Assembly: GCA_902770195.1 (NCBI GenBank)
Contig: CACXSA010000004.1
Coordinates: 1-57,894, forward strand
DNA: 57,894 nt
Direction: 5' to 3'
Source: an uncultured Prevotellaceae bacterium
GTDB lineage: Bacteria; Bacteroidota; Bacteroidia; Bacteroidales; Bacteroidaceae
Part shown: positions 51,397-57,894 of the stretch, piece by piece
How the letters are laid out: each line of letters opens with the position of its first letter
Position numbering within the stretch: the first letter of the stretch is position 1
Program-made: the position numbers and the translations under genes
The notes under the pieces: generated by a model
Told to the model about the DNA's origin: nothing
What the model saw: only the letters and a program-made list of their open reading frames with translations
Database searches by the model: none

Positions 51397-53694
51397 CTAT
51401 CCAACAATCGTGTATTTGGCAAATTTCAAAAGCAATTGCTTTGTACCTGCATTCTTGAATTCCACCGTAGCTTTCGTGTTCTCGCCAGAGCCTTCTATCC
51501 TGAGAACGCGTCCAACACCGAAACGCTGATGTTCTATCACATTGCCCTCCTTCAACCCAATGTTGCCGATTGCCGATTGCGGACGGGGAGCCTCCTGACG
51601 GACGGGCACCAGTCGGGGCTTGGCATCAGCCACAAACTGTGTAGCCACAGGACGCGGATTCTGGAATCGGCTGACGGGCTTACTGCTGCTGGTGAAGCCT
51701 CCCAGTCCTGCCCCACCCTCAACGCGCAACAGGCTAGGATCGATATCCTTGATGAATCGTGAAGGGGTGTCATATTCCATCTTGCCATAGCGGAAGCGAT
51801 TCTGTGCACACGTCAGGATGCAATGCTTCTCGGCACGGGTGATAGCCACATAGAGCAAACGGCGTTCCTCTTCCAATTCGCGCATGGAGTTAATGCACAT
51901 CGGCGATGGGAAGATGTTTTCTTCCAATCCCACCACAAATACGGTTGGAAATTCCAGTCCCTTAGCTGAGTGAATCGTCATCAGCGTCACCTTAGGCTGC
52001 TCCTCGTCACCCTCGCTGTCCAAGTCTGTTAACAAGGCCACCTCTTGCAGGAAGTCGCTCAATCCTATTTCCTGTTCGCGGCCTTCCTCACGTCTGCTTT
52101 CCACAAAGTCCTGCATACCACCCAGGAATTCTTCCAGGTTCTCTTGTCTTGACAAGTCTTCCGGATTATTGGAGCTATAAATATCCTTGCTGATACCGCT
52201 CTCCATGATGATGGAGTGTCCCAGTTCGTAGGCATCCTCATTATCTATGCGTCCACGCCATCCATCCACCAGCAGTTTGAAAGCCTCCAGCTTTGTCAGC
52301 GTTCCCTTGGCCAGTTTCAGGTCGAACACCATAGGTTGTGCTATCACCTGCCACAAGCTGACGTTATGCAGATTAGCCGTTTCCACTATCTTGCCTACTG
52401 TCGTGTCGCCAATGCCTCGTGTCGGATAGTTGATGATGCGCCGCAAGGCCTCCTCATCGTTGGGGTTAGCTACCACACGGAAGTAGGCTATCACATCCTT
52501 TATCTCCTTGCGCTGATAGAACGACAGTCCACCATAGATACGATACGGAATGCCATCCTTGCGCATCTGTTCCTCAAACGAACGACTCTGTGCATTGGTG
52601 CGATACAGAATGGCAAAGTCGCTAAACTCGCCTCCCTCCTTTCTCCTAATCCGTTTGATGTCGTTGCAGACTATCATCGCCTCCTCCTTATCACTATAGG
52701 CTGGCTTCAGGGTAAGCCGTTCTCCCTCCTCGTTCTCACTGAACACATCCTTGCGAATCTGTCGTTCGTTCTTGCGTATCAAGCTGTTGGCAGCCTGTAC
52801 GATAAGCTGCGTTGAGCGATAGTTCTGCTCCAGCTTATACAGCCGTGCACCATCATACTGCTTCTGGAAATCCAGGATATTGTCGATATTCGCCCCTCGG
52901 AAGCTGTAGATGCTCTGTGCATCGTCGCCTACCACACAGACGCGCCCATGTTCCCTGGTCAATTGCAGCACAATAGCCTGTTGCGCAAAGTTCGTGTCCT
53001 GATACTCATCCACCAACACGTATTGGAATCGCTCCACATACTTCTTGCGAATGTCCTCATGGTCGCGCAACAACACATAAGTCTGAACCAGCAAGTCGTC
53101 GAAGTCCATTGCATTGGCTTGTCGGCACCTCTCCGCGTACCTATTATATATATCAGCTACCATAGGGCGCTTATGCTGCATATCGTCAGTAGCCCACGAA
53201 CTGACGGCATACTGCTGAGGCAACAGCAGGTGGTTCTTAGCCATCGATATGCGGTCTGCCACCGATGCAGGCTTATACGTCTTGTCGTCCAGCTGCATCT
53301 CCTTGATGATGCTCTTTACCAACGAACGGGAATCGGCCTGATCGTAGATGGTGAAATTGGCACCAAAGCCTATTCGTTCAGCCTCAACCCTCAAGATACG
53401 GGCAAACACAGAGTGAAACGTGCCCATCTGCAATCTTACTGCCCTATCCTGACCTACCAGTCGTCCGATACGCTCCTTCATCTCCCGTGCCGCCTTGTTC
53501 GTAAAGGTCAGCGCAAGAATATTCCACGGAGCCATATCATAATGGTCTAACAAATAGGCTATCTTATACGTCAGCACTCGTGTCTTTCCAGACCCTGCAC
53601 CAGCAATCACCAACTGCGGTCCGTCACAATACACCACAGCCTCGCGCTGACTCTCATTCAGTTGTGCCAACAAACTATCGTCGAAATTTCCCAT
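51397..53694 (-). CDS. UvrD/PcrA/Rep-type DNA helicase
   Basis: This 765-aa superfamily 1A helicase unwinds DNA 3'-5' in repair and replication restart. The Q motif is LNESQREAVVYCDGPQLVIA; Walker A is AGSGKTRVL (about 34); motif Ia is LALTFTNKAAREMKERIG; Walker B is LVDEYQDTNFAQQ (about 229); motif III is VCVVGDDAQSIYSFRGAN; motif IV is LEQNYRS; motif V is TIHSAKGLEFPTVFVVGLEE; motif VI is LLYVAITRAEKHC. The C-terminal HQRFGVGRVLRIEGSGENTK is the tudor-like domain of PcrA. Length fits PcrA/UvrD (about 700-770). A -7 box (TAAATTTG, 53721-53714) lies 20 bp upstream. Confidence 0.95.
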   Translation of the reverse strand: MGNFDDSLLAQLNESQREAVVYCDGPQLVIAGAGSGKTRVLTYKIAYLLDHYDMAPWNILALTFTNKAAREMKERIGRLVGQDRAVRLQMGTFHSVFARILRVEAERIGFGANFTIYDQADSRSLVKSIIKEMQLDDKTYKPASVADRISMAKNHLLLPQQYAVSSWATDDMQHKRPMVADIYNRYAERCRQANAMDFDDLLVQTYVLLRDHEDIRKKYVERFQYVLVDEYQDTNFAQQAIVLQLTREHGRVCVVGDDAQSIYSFRGANIDNILDFQKQYDGARLYKLEQNYRSTQLIVQAANSLIRKNERQIRKDVFSENEEGERLTLKPAYSDKEEAMIVCNDIKRIRRKEGGEFSDFAILYRTNAQSRSFEEQMRKDGIPYRIYGGLSFYQRKEIKDVIAYFRVVANPNDEEALRRIINYPTRGIGDTTVGKIVETANLHNVSLWQVIAQPMVFDLKLAKGTLTKLEAFKLLVDGWRGRIDNEDAYELGHSIIMESGISKDIYSSNNPEDLSRQENLEEFLGGMQDFVESRREEGREQEIGLSDFLQEVALLTDLDSEGDEEQPKVTLMTIHSAKGLEFPTVFVVGLEENIFPSPMCINSMRELEEERRLLYVAITRAEKHCILTCAQNRFRYGKMEYDTPSRFIKDIDPSLLRVEGGAGLGGFTSSSKPVSRFQNPRPVATQFVADAKPRLVPVRQEAPRPQSAIGNIGLKEGNVIEHQRFGVGRVLRIEGSGENTKATVEFKNAGTKQLLLKFAKYTIVG

Positions 53695-53713
53695 ACCATT
53701 TTCTTTTAGCCCA

Positions 53714-53721
53714 CAAATTTA
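53714..53721 (-). promoter_or_regulatory. -7 box for the UvrD/PcrA helicase
   Basis: The minus strand reads TAAATTTG, 20 bp before the ATG at 53694. Confidence 0.5.
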
Positions 53722-53781
53722 CAAAGAATCCATGAGATGACCAAATTTGCAACAGGTAGTCCGTCAGTTATTATCGTTTTT

Positions 53782-54963
53782 TTATTCGTAGGCATATACT
53801 AACCCGTACTTCTCATGCAGCTTCCGAAGAGAACCGTCGGACTTCATCTGACGGATGACATTGTTCACCATCTGCAAGAGATCCTCCTGCCCCTTCTGCA
53901 TCAAGACACCAATCTCACCATGAGTAAACGGAGCGTTCAACAGTGGGGCAGCAAGTCGGGTGTCTGTCTGCACATAATAAGGAGCCTCCGTAATTTCCGT
54001 TATCATTACGTCGGCAGCACCTTCGGCAATAAGTGTCGGTATTTCCTCGTTCTTCTGGTGAACGATTATATTTGCGTGAGTCAGGTTCTCGTTGGCAAAC
54101 TTCTCGTTCAGTCCACCAGGATTTACCATCACACGGACTTCAGGCTGGTCGATGTCAGCCAACGACTTGTAGCGGTCTGCCTCTGAAGCCCTGCATAGGA
54201 TAGTCTTGCCGTTAGCCAGATAGCCCTCGCTCATAAGCATTGTCTCACGTCGTGTGTCGGTAATGGTTATCCCGCCAATGGCGAGGTCAAACAACTGAGG
54301 CTCTGCCAATACATCTGCCGTCAACGTAGGCCATGAAGTCTTTTTGAACTCTATATTTACTCCTAACCTTCTTGCTATCTCGTTGGCAATATCAATGCCG
54401 AAGCCCCAATAAGTCCCATCGGGTTGGCAGAAGGATAACGGCCTGTAGTCACCAGTAGTACCAAAGAGGATGGTGCCTCGATCCAGAATCTCCGCGACTT
54501 TTCCATCGAGAGGGATATCTGTATTGGTCGATAGGACGAACACTGAGTATTGGCCGTTCTCCTTTCCGAATTGGATAGCACCTTTCAGGTCGTTCTCCGG
54601 GAAAAGCTTTGTACTGTCGAAATAGTAAAGTCCGTCCGCGCTGTTATACCAACCGCCTACACATCCATCATGCTGCAAGGCATGGCTAACCACCTTGTCG
54701 AGTTGGTCACGCGAGTGGCTGTTCTGTGTTGCTGCATAACTGACAGCGATTCCCTCAGTCGGCACCGTCATCGTGCGGATGTCAATCGCGAAGCCGTCGG
54801 GATGACCCTGACTGAAAGCCCACACTTTATCAGCAATCGTTGTTATGTTGCTCTGCTCTGTTGCATTGTCCTCATTTGAAGCGCACGAGGCAAAACTGGT
54901 CGGTCCGCAAATGACCAGAACAGCTATCAAAAACCAGGTCTTTAATCTTTCCAATCCTATCAT
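53782..54963 (-). CDS. PheC-like periplasmic lipoprotein with an N-terminal extra domain
   Basis: I start at ATG 54963 (MIGLERLKTWFLIAVLVICG, 393 aa); it follows a -7 box by 30 bp, and the lipobox SFASC gives a lipoprotein. Residues about 45-150 form an extra domain (SHALQHDGCVGGWYNSADGL; AIQFGKENGQYSVFVLSTN). The C-terminal ~240 residues are a type 2 periplasmic-binding fold very close to cyclohexadienyl dehydratase PheC: RGTILFGTTGDYRPLSF, FGIDIANEIARRLGV and VMVNPGGLNEKFANENL, the last being the PheC NPGGtN motif. It could make phenylpyruvate from prephenate in the periplasm, or bind a ligand. No ABC transporter is adjacent. Confidence 0.8.
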   Translation of the reverse strand: MIGLERLKTWFLIAVLVICGPTSFASCASNEDNATEQSNITTIADKVWAFSQGHPDGFAIDIRTMTVPTEGIAVSYAATQNSHSRDQLDKVVSHALQHDGCVGGWYNSADGLYYFDSTKLFPENDLKGAIQFGKENGQYSVFVLSTNTDIPLDGKVAEILDRGTILFGTTGDYRPLSFCQPDGTYWGFGIDIANEIARRLGVNIEFKKTSWPTLTADVLAEPQLFDLAIGGITITDTRRETMLMSEGYLANGKTILCRASEADRYKSLADIDQPEVRVMVNPGGLNEKFANENLTHANIIVHQKNEEIPTLIAEGAADVMITEITEAPYYVQTDTRLAAPLLNAPFTHGEIGVLMQKGQEDLLQMVNNVIRQMKSDGSLRKLHEKYGLVYAYE

Positions 54964-54992
54964 TGTTTCTATACTGTATTTATAATCGGCTA

Positions 54993-55000
54993 CAAAATTA
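54993..55000 (-). promoter_or_regulatory. -7 box for the PheC-like gene
   Basis: The minus strand reads TAATTTTG, 30 bp before the ATG at 54963, supporting that start over an upstream one. Confidence 0.5.
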
Positions 55001-55005
55001 CTCAA

Positions 55006-55239
55006 TTTTCATCAGAAAAAAGTAGTGAGGACTAACTTTTAAGTGGTGAGCAGCAACTTTATTAGTCCGTCCCGACGGACTGCCAGTCCGAAGCTTACGG
55101 ACTGAGAGTCCGAAGCTTACGGACTATTTGCTACTATTAATACCCAAATTTGCTTCCCCATAACCCAAGGTTATTTCTCAATAAGGGTTCCTTATTCATC
55201 AATAAGCGTGCCTTATTCGCACCAGAAAAAAAATTATTT
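55006..55239. repeat. Intergenic palindrome-rich spacer
   Basis: This carries three tandem AGTCCG...CGGACT palindromes (55065-55082, 55086-55104, 55108-55126; spacing 21 and 22 nt) and two tandem 21-nt AATAAG...CTTATT units (55178-55198, 55199-55219). TAACC-CAA-GGTTA at 55161-55173 adds another. No gene is visible here. Confidence 0.8.
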
Positions 55240-55537
55240 CGATTTTACCCTCACATACTCACATCACCCCTCTCAAAGACCGATGTACAGGGCATTTGAG
55301 CCACGTGACCCTTTCTCGTTCTCCCTCACTTCTCCCTCACATTTTGGGTCACATGACACACTTCGATTTTCGAGCCTCTGAATTTCAATTTTTGCGTCTA
55401 TGGAAAATAAAAAAGTGAGTCTCCTGATGTAAAAAAGTGAGGGAGATGTGAGGGTAAATGATTTACCCTCACATGCCCCAATCCCTTTGTCTATCAAGGG
55501 TTGAAGGGAGTGATGTGAGTATGTGAGGGTAAAATCG
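55240..55537. repeat. MITE-like element with perfect 28-bp inverted ends (copy 1 core)
   Basis: Bases 55240-55267 and 55510-55537 are perfect reverse complements over 28 bp, beginning CGATTTTACCCTCACATACT. Inside, a 14-bp palindrome centred at 55457 (ATGTGAGGGTAAAT then ATTTACCCTCACAT) and several GTGAGGG repeats occur. It lies inside the longer direct repeat 55253-55705. Confidence 0.85.
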
Positions 55538-55705
55538 CCTATCCCTGTTTTTTTGACTTTTGCATCATCGGGTGCGGAAAAGGGTTAAGCGAAAAGTCAA
55601 ACTGAAACAATACTCCAAGAGTAACAAAAATTACTTTCGGAGTAATTGAAATTACTTCCGAAGACTCCATCTTGACTTACTACATCGGATGACAGTCACC
55701 CGTCC
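55253..55705. repeat. Direct repeat copy 1 (453 bp)
   Basis: This is nearly identical to 57260-57734. Differences are a few substitutions, one T in a homopolymer (55545 region: seven T versus eight) and one missing 21-nt unit near 55622-55665. Copy 1 does not carry the 139-codon minus-strand frame seen in copy 2 because of the missing T. Confidence 0.9.
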
Positions 55706-55726
55706 CTTCTATGGCAAAAGGTGATT

Positions 55727-56071
55727 TTACATTGTGAGCAAGAATTTAGAAAGACTCTCCATATCCTTAAACTCGTACATTTTGGCATTGCCTATGCCAC
55801 GCTTGCGTTCACGACTTCGCCCCTCGCGAACTTTCGTCATCATAGTTGCCACGTCGTCGTTCTGACCCGTAAAGGAGAAGGTCTTATCCTTCAAGTCGTC
55901 GATGATGTTACAAACCTCGTCAGCAAACGAGCGCGACATGAAACCGATGCCGTTGAAATCAAGCGTTATCTCGTTAGCATTTTCATTGATGCAGGCGCGC
56001 AATTCTGAAGCTCTTGAGCGTGTAAATAAGTCTGCGCTGTAAATGTCCTGTAACCTGATAGTTTGTTTCAT
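55727..56071 (-). CDS. STAS-like (DUF4325) protein
   Basis: This 114-aa protein has the STAS-like/DUF4325 pattern: an N-terminal beta strand, then the segment ASELRACINENANEITLDFN, the signature IGFMSRSFADEVCNIIDDLK (residues about 42-61), and a C-terminal helix. STAS-like domains relay signals with partner GHKL ATPases. The upstream ATPase gene ends 13 bp before the start, so the pair is co-transcribed. The role could be like an anti-sigma-factor antagonist, but no sigma factor is nearby. Function is not established. Confidence 0.82.
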   Translation of the reverse strand: MKQTIRLQDIYSADLFTRSRASELRACINENANEITLDFNGIGFMSRSFADEVCNIIDDLKDKTFSFTGQNDDVATMMTKVREGRSRERKRGIGNAKMYEFKDMESLSKFLLTM

Positions 56072-56084
56072 ATCTTTGTCTCCT

Positions 56085-56996
56085 TTATTCTAAATAGTCA
56101 TAGTAATTAAAATCTTTGGGTAATACCACTGGAATGCGCATGAGAAGGACGGTTCCATGCCAGCGGAAAATGTTTTTTAGGTCGATATAATCGTTAGCAC
56201 CATTCTCGTAGCGATGGAATGCTCCACCAGACAACATGAAAAAGGCTCCCCTCATACCTACGACTAGCATCTCCTTAGATGTGGATATACCATAGCCACG
56301 GTTTTCGGCTTCGGGACGGTTTTTAGTAGAATAGCCTTCATTAGCAAGTTTCAAGGCTTCGGTCTCTTTACCATCGATTTCTTCCTGATAGAGTTTGGCT
56401 TGTTCGAAACAGCCAGCCACGGTAATACCCGTATCAGCAATACAAAGGTCTATCACCCCCTCGCGCTCCAAATATTGCGAAAATACATAGCCGTTGGCGC
56501 TCTGCGAGTGTTCGTAGATATTGTCGAGCAGTTCACTAATTAGGTAGCTCAACGACGAGCTTCTGCTCTGACTGATATTTGCCTGCTTCATGAGTACGGA
56601 CTTTATAATGGAGCCGAATATGTCCTTGTTCGAATCGGTCATAGAAAAGCTACAAAGTGGCAAGTAAGTTTTATCTGTGTATTTTTGCATAACTGCCTCA
56701 ATATCCTCTCTCTTTTCCTGACCAAAATGAAGCATGCGATCGAAGCAAATGCAGTTAAGATACGACTGAATGCGAAGTGACATGTTGATACACTCGATAT
56801 TCTTGCCTGATGTATTCTTGTAGATGGCTAGCGGAGCTAAGAAAAATGGGTGTAGAAAGGTGACGTCTGCAAAGTCCCACTGTACGACATCAGCAGCTTC
56901 AGTCTCAGACATCACCTTAATCATGTAGTTGAAACTGTAGCCTATGCGCACCTCTTCGCTAACATTTGGAATCTTTACAATTACCGTTTTTGCCAT
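56085..56996 (-). CDS. GHKL-type ATP-binding protein
   Basis: This 303-aa protein has an N-terminal beta/alpha domain of ~150 residues that itself looks STAS-like (VVQWDFADVTFLHPFFLAPL). The C-terminal GHKL ATPase domain has an N box SYLISELLDNIYEHSQSANG (about 149-168), the G1 box CIADTGITVAG (about 184) and the GYGISTSKEM box (about 233). No His-kinase phosphoacceptor helix, receiver or TM segment is present, so it is a soluble anti-sigma-kinase- or MutL-like ATPase. It is coupled to the STAS-like gene and is preceded by a -7 box at 57030-57023. Confidence 0.82.
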   Translation of the reverse strand: MAKTVIVKIPNVSEEVRIGYSFNYMIKVMSETEAADVVQWDFADVTFLHPFFLAPLAIYKNTSGKNIECINMSLRIQSYLNCICFDRMLHFGQEKREDIEAVMQKYTDKTYLPLCSFSMTDSNKDIFGSIIKSVLMKQANISQSRSSSLSYLISELLDNIYEHSQSANGYVFSQYLEREGVIDLCIADTGITVAGCFEQAKLYQEEIDGKETEALKLANEGYSTKNRPEAENRGYGISTSKEMLVVGMRGAFFMLSGGAFHRYENGANDYIDLKNIFRWHGTVLLMRIPVVLPKDFNYYDYLE

Positions 56997-57022
56997 TTCT
57001 CTATTATTTCGAAATTATGCTG

Positions 57023-57030
57023 CAAAGATA
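57023..57030 (-). promoter_or_regulatory. -7 box for the GHKL/STAS-like pair
   Basis: The minus strand reads TATCTTTG, 26 bp before the ATG at 56996. Confidence 0.55.
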
Positions 57031-57111
57031 CAAATATTTTTTTTAATATTATAGCGATATCCCCAAAATCACTATCTTTTATGGAAGGCAAGTTATTGGT
57101 ATCAGATGACA

Positions 57112-57150
57112 AAGCATCCCTGCTCGAAATAGAAACGGGCAGGGATGCTT
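57112..57150. terminator. Terminator after the truncated gene remnant
   Basis: A perfect 12-bp stem, AAGCATCCCTGC (57112-57123) with GCAGGGATGCTT (57139-57150), has a 15-nt loop. It lies downstream, on the minus strand, of the remnant at 57168-57259. Confidence 0.8.
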
Positions 57151-57167
57151 CTGAGTGATAATATAAA

Positions 57168-57259
57168 TTATTTCATCACGACCTTCTGCCATTTATGATA
57201 TTAATACCCTTTTTGGGCGCGGGCAGGCGCGTGACAGTGTATCTGCCCTTAGTGTCATG
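57168..57259 (-). pseudogene. 3' end remnant of a surface protein gene cut by the repeat
   Basis: Reading the minus strand from 57256, the frame gives DTKGRYTVTRLPAPKKGINI and then INGR before a stop. A neighbouring frame, entered by one extra A, continues KVVMK and ends TAA at 57168. The tail PKKGINIINGRKVVMK is typical of the C-termini of large Bacteroidales/Prevotella secreted proteins. The frame meets the repeat boundary at 57259/57260 and its 5' part is absent. The remnant carries a frameshift and is followed by the terminator at 57112-57150. Confidence 0.5.
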
Positions 57260-57734
57260 ACATACTCACATCACCCCTCTCAAAGACCGATGTACAGGGC
57301 ATTTGAGCCACGTGACCCTTTTTCGTTCTCCCTCACGTCTCCCTCACATTTTGGGTCACATGATACACTTCGATTTTCGAGCCTCTGAATTTCAATTTTT
57401 GCGTCTATGGAAAATAAAAAAGTGAGTCTCCTGATGTAAAAAAGTGAGGGAGACGTGAGGGTAAGCCATTTACCCTCACATGCCCCAATCCCTTTGTCTA
57501 TCAAGGGTTGAAGGGAGTGATGTGAGTATGTGAGGGTAAAATCGCCTATCCCTGTTTTTTTTGACTTTTGCATCATCGGGTGCGGAAAAGGGTTAAGCGA
57601 AAAGGCAAACAGAAACAATACTCCAAGAGTAACAAAAATTACTTTCGGAGTAATTAAAATTCTATTCGGAGTAATTGTAATTACTTTCGGATATTCCATC
57701 TTGACTTACTACATCGGATGACAGTCACCCGTCC
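57260..57734. repeat. Direct repeat copy 2 (475 bp)
   Basis: This is nearly identical to 55253-55705 and 22 bp longer: one extra 21-nt unit of the type AGTAATTnnAATT-ACTTTCGG near 57629-57691 (three units rather than two) and one extra T. Its left end lacks the first 13 bp of the 28-bp inverted end seen in copy 1. Together with copy 1 it brackets the GHKL/STAS-like genes. Confidence 0.9.
57280..57699 (-). CDS. 139-codon frame within repeat copy 2 (doubtful gene)
   Basis: The frame starts MEYPKVITITPNRILITPKV, whose first part is translated from the 21-nt units as 7-residue repeats (PKVITIT, PNRILIT, PKVIFVT). It then has a hydrophobic segment (TLGVLFLFAFSLNPFP) and a C-terminus rich in Arg/Ser. 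The same stretch in copy 1 is out of frame because of one missing T. It may be no more than an open frame in a non-coding repeat. Confidence 0.2.
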   Translation of the reverse strand: MEYPKVITITPNRILITPKVIFVTLGVLFLFAFSLNPFPHPMMQKSKKTGIGDFTLTYSHHSLQPLIDKGIGACEGKWLTLTSPSLFYIRRLTFLFSIDAKIEIQRLENRSVSCDPKCEGDVRENEKGSRGSNALYIGL

Positions 57735-57894
57735 TTATGGCATCTGTTATTCCTTTTTTTTGAGCATGAGTGAAACAGTACCAGTCCCTGCGTCTTTACG
57801 GCTCGTCACCTACGACATTACGGCTCATCGATCACGACATCAAAGCATTTCAATCGTATTGAGGGAATTGAATATGAATTGGCCTGTCTAATCT
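57735..57894. other. Right-edge spacer with two 22-nt near repeats
   Basis: Units at 57797-57818 and 57819-57840 (TACGGCTCGTCACCTACGAC.. and TACGGCTCATCGATCACGAC..) match at 17 of 22 positions. Otherwise I see no gene or signal. Confidence 0.55.

Noticed and set aside
55065-55219. CRISPR-like array of short palindromes
   Set aside because: The units are only 18-21 nt with 3-nt gaps, spacers are missing and no cas gene is near.

Overview
The window looks like chromosomal DNA of a gut- or rumen-type Bacteroidales, most likely Prevotella/Segatella. The evidence is the Bacteroidetes -7 promoter element (TAnnTTTG) ahead of many genes, and families typical of the phylum: a TamA-like lipoprotein (TamL), a DUF4270 lipoprotein, a LruC-domain lipoprotein, a short glycogen synthase, a succinate/propionate-type carboxylase operon and a large xylan-decoration enzyme cluster. 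This is inference from gene content; no rRNA or tRNA is present.

Layout. (1) 1-1842: an IS66-family element inserted into an IS4-family transposase. (2) 2214-14248: an AT-rich, minus-strand island. Its core runs from 14248 down to 4610 and is built from overlapping start and stop codons: ECF-like sigma factor, small anti-sigma-like protein, two dynamin-like GTPases, a two-TM membrane protein, a 1142-aa HerA/VirB4-like ATPase, a zinc metalloprotease and a small acidic protein that ends at a strong terminator. Ahead of it lies a highly structured leader (about 14300-14660) with a 27-codon CPVC mini-ORF. I regard this as the best candidate for an undescribed system. A second group (4520 down to 2214) holds unknown proteins, one frameshifted. 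(3) 14784-15816: an unknown protein gene flanked on both sides by arrays of exactly 11-nt repeats. (4) 15900-30954: housekeeping and envelope genes: cytidylate kinase-like, thrS, MBL hydrolase, TamL, rRNA methyltransferase, maf, kdsC, a DUF2520 dehydrogenase, nitroreductase, acyltransferase, TonB-dependent receptor and LruC lipoprotein. (5) 31100-44596: eight plus-strand glycan-active genes or modules (GH43-CBM6-GH43-CBM6, GH31, CE15, double esterase, GH97, GH43, GH43), fitted to stripping a heavily decorated glucuronoarabinoxylan; no SusC/SusD pair or endoxylanase is in the cluster. (6) 44696-47382: methylmalonyl-CoA epimerase and carboxyl/biotin-carrier genes. (7) 47459-54963: panD, panC, glycogen synthase, DUF4270, a 43-aa protein, a UvrD/PcrA helicase and a PheC-like lipoprotein. 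(8) 55006-57894: a STAS-like/GHKL ATPase gene pair between two direct copies of a ~455-475-bp repeat, one of which cuts the 3' end of an older gene.

Working together. In the island, a sigma/anti-sigma pair would switch on GTPases and a membrane-associated pump-like ATPase with a protease as the likely effector; defence, envelope repair and delivery of a toxic protease all fit the sequence and cannot be separated here. In the glycan cluster, secreted esterases would open ferulate, acetyl and glucuronoyl links while GH43, GH31 and GH97 enzymes remove arabinose, xylose and galactose side groups. A recurring theme is intergenic repeats with 11-, 21- or 22-nt periods, i.e. one or two helical turns.
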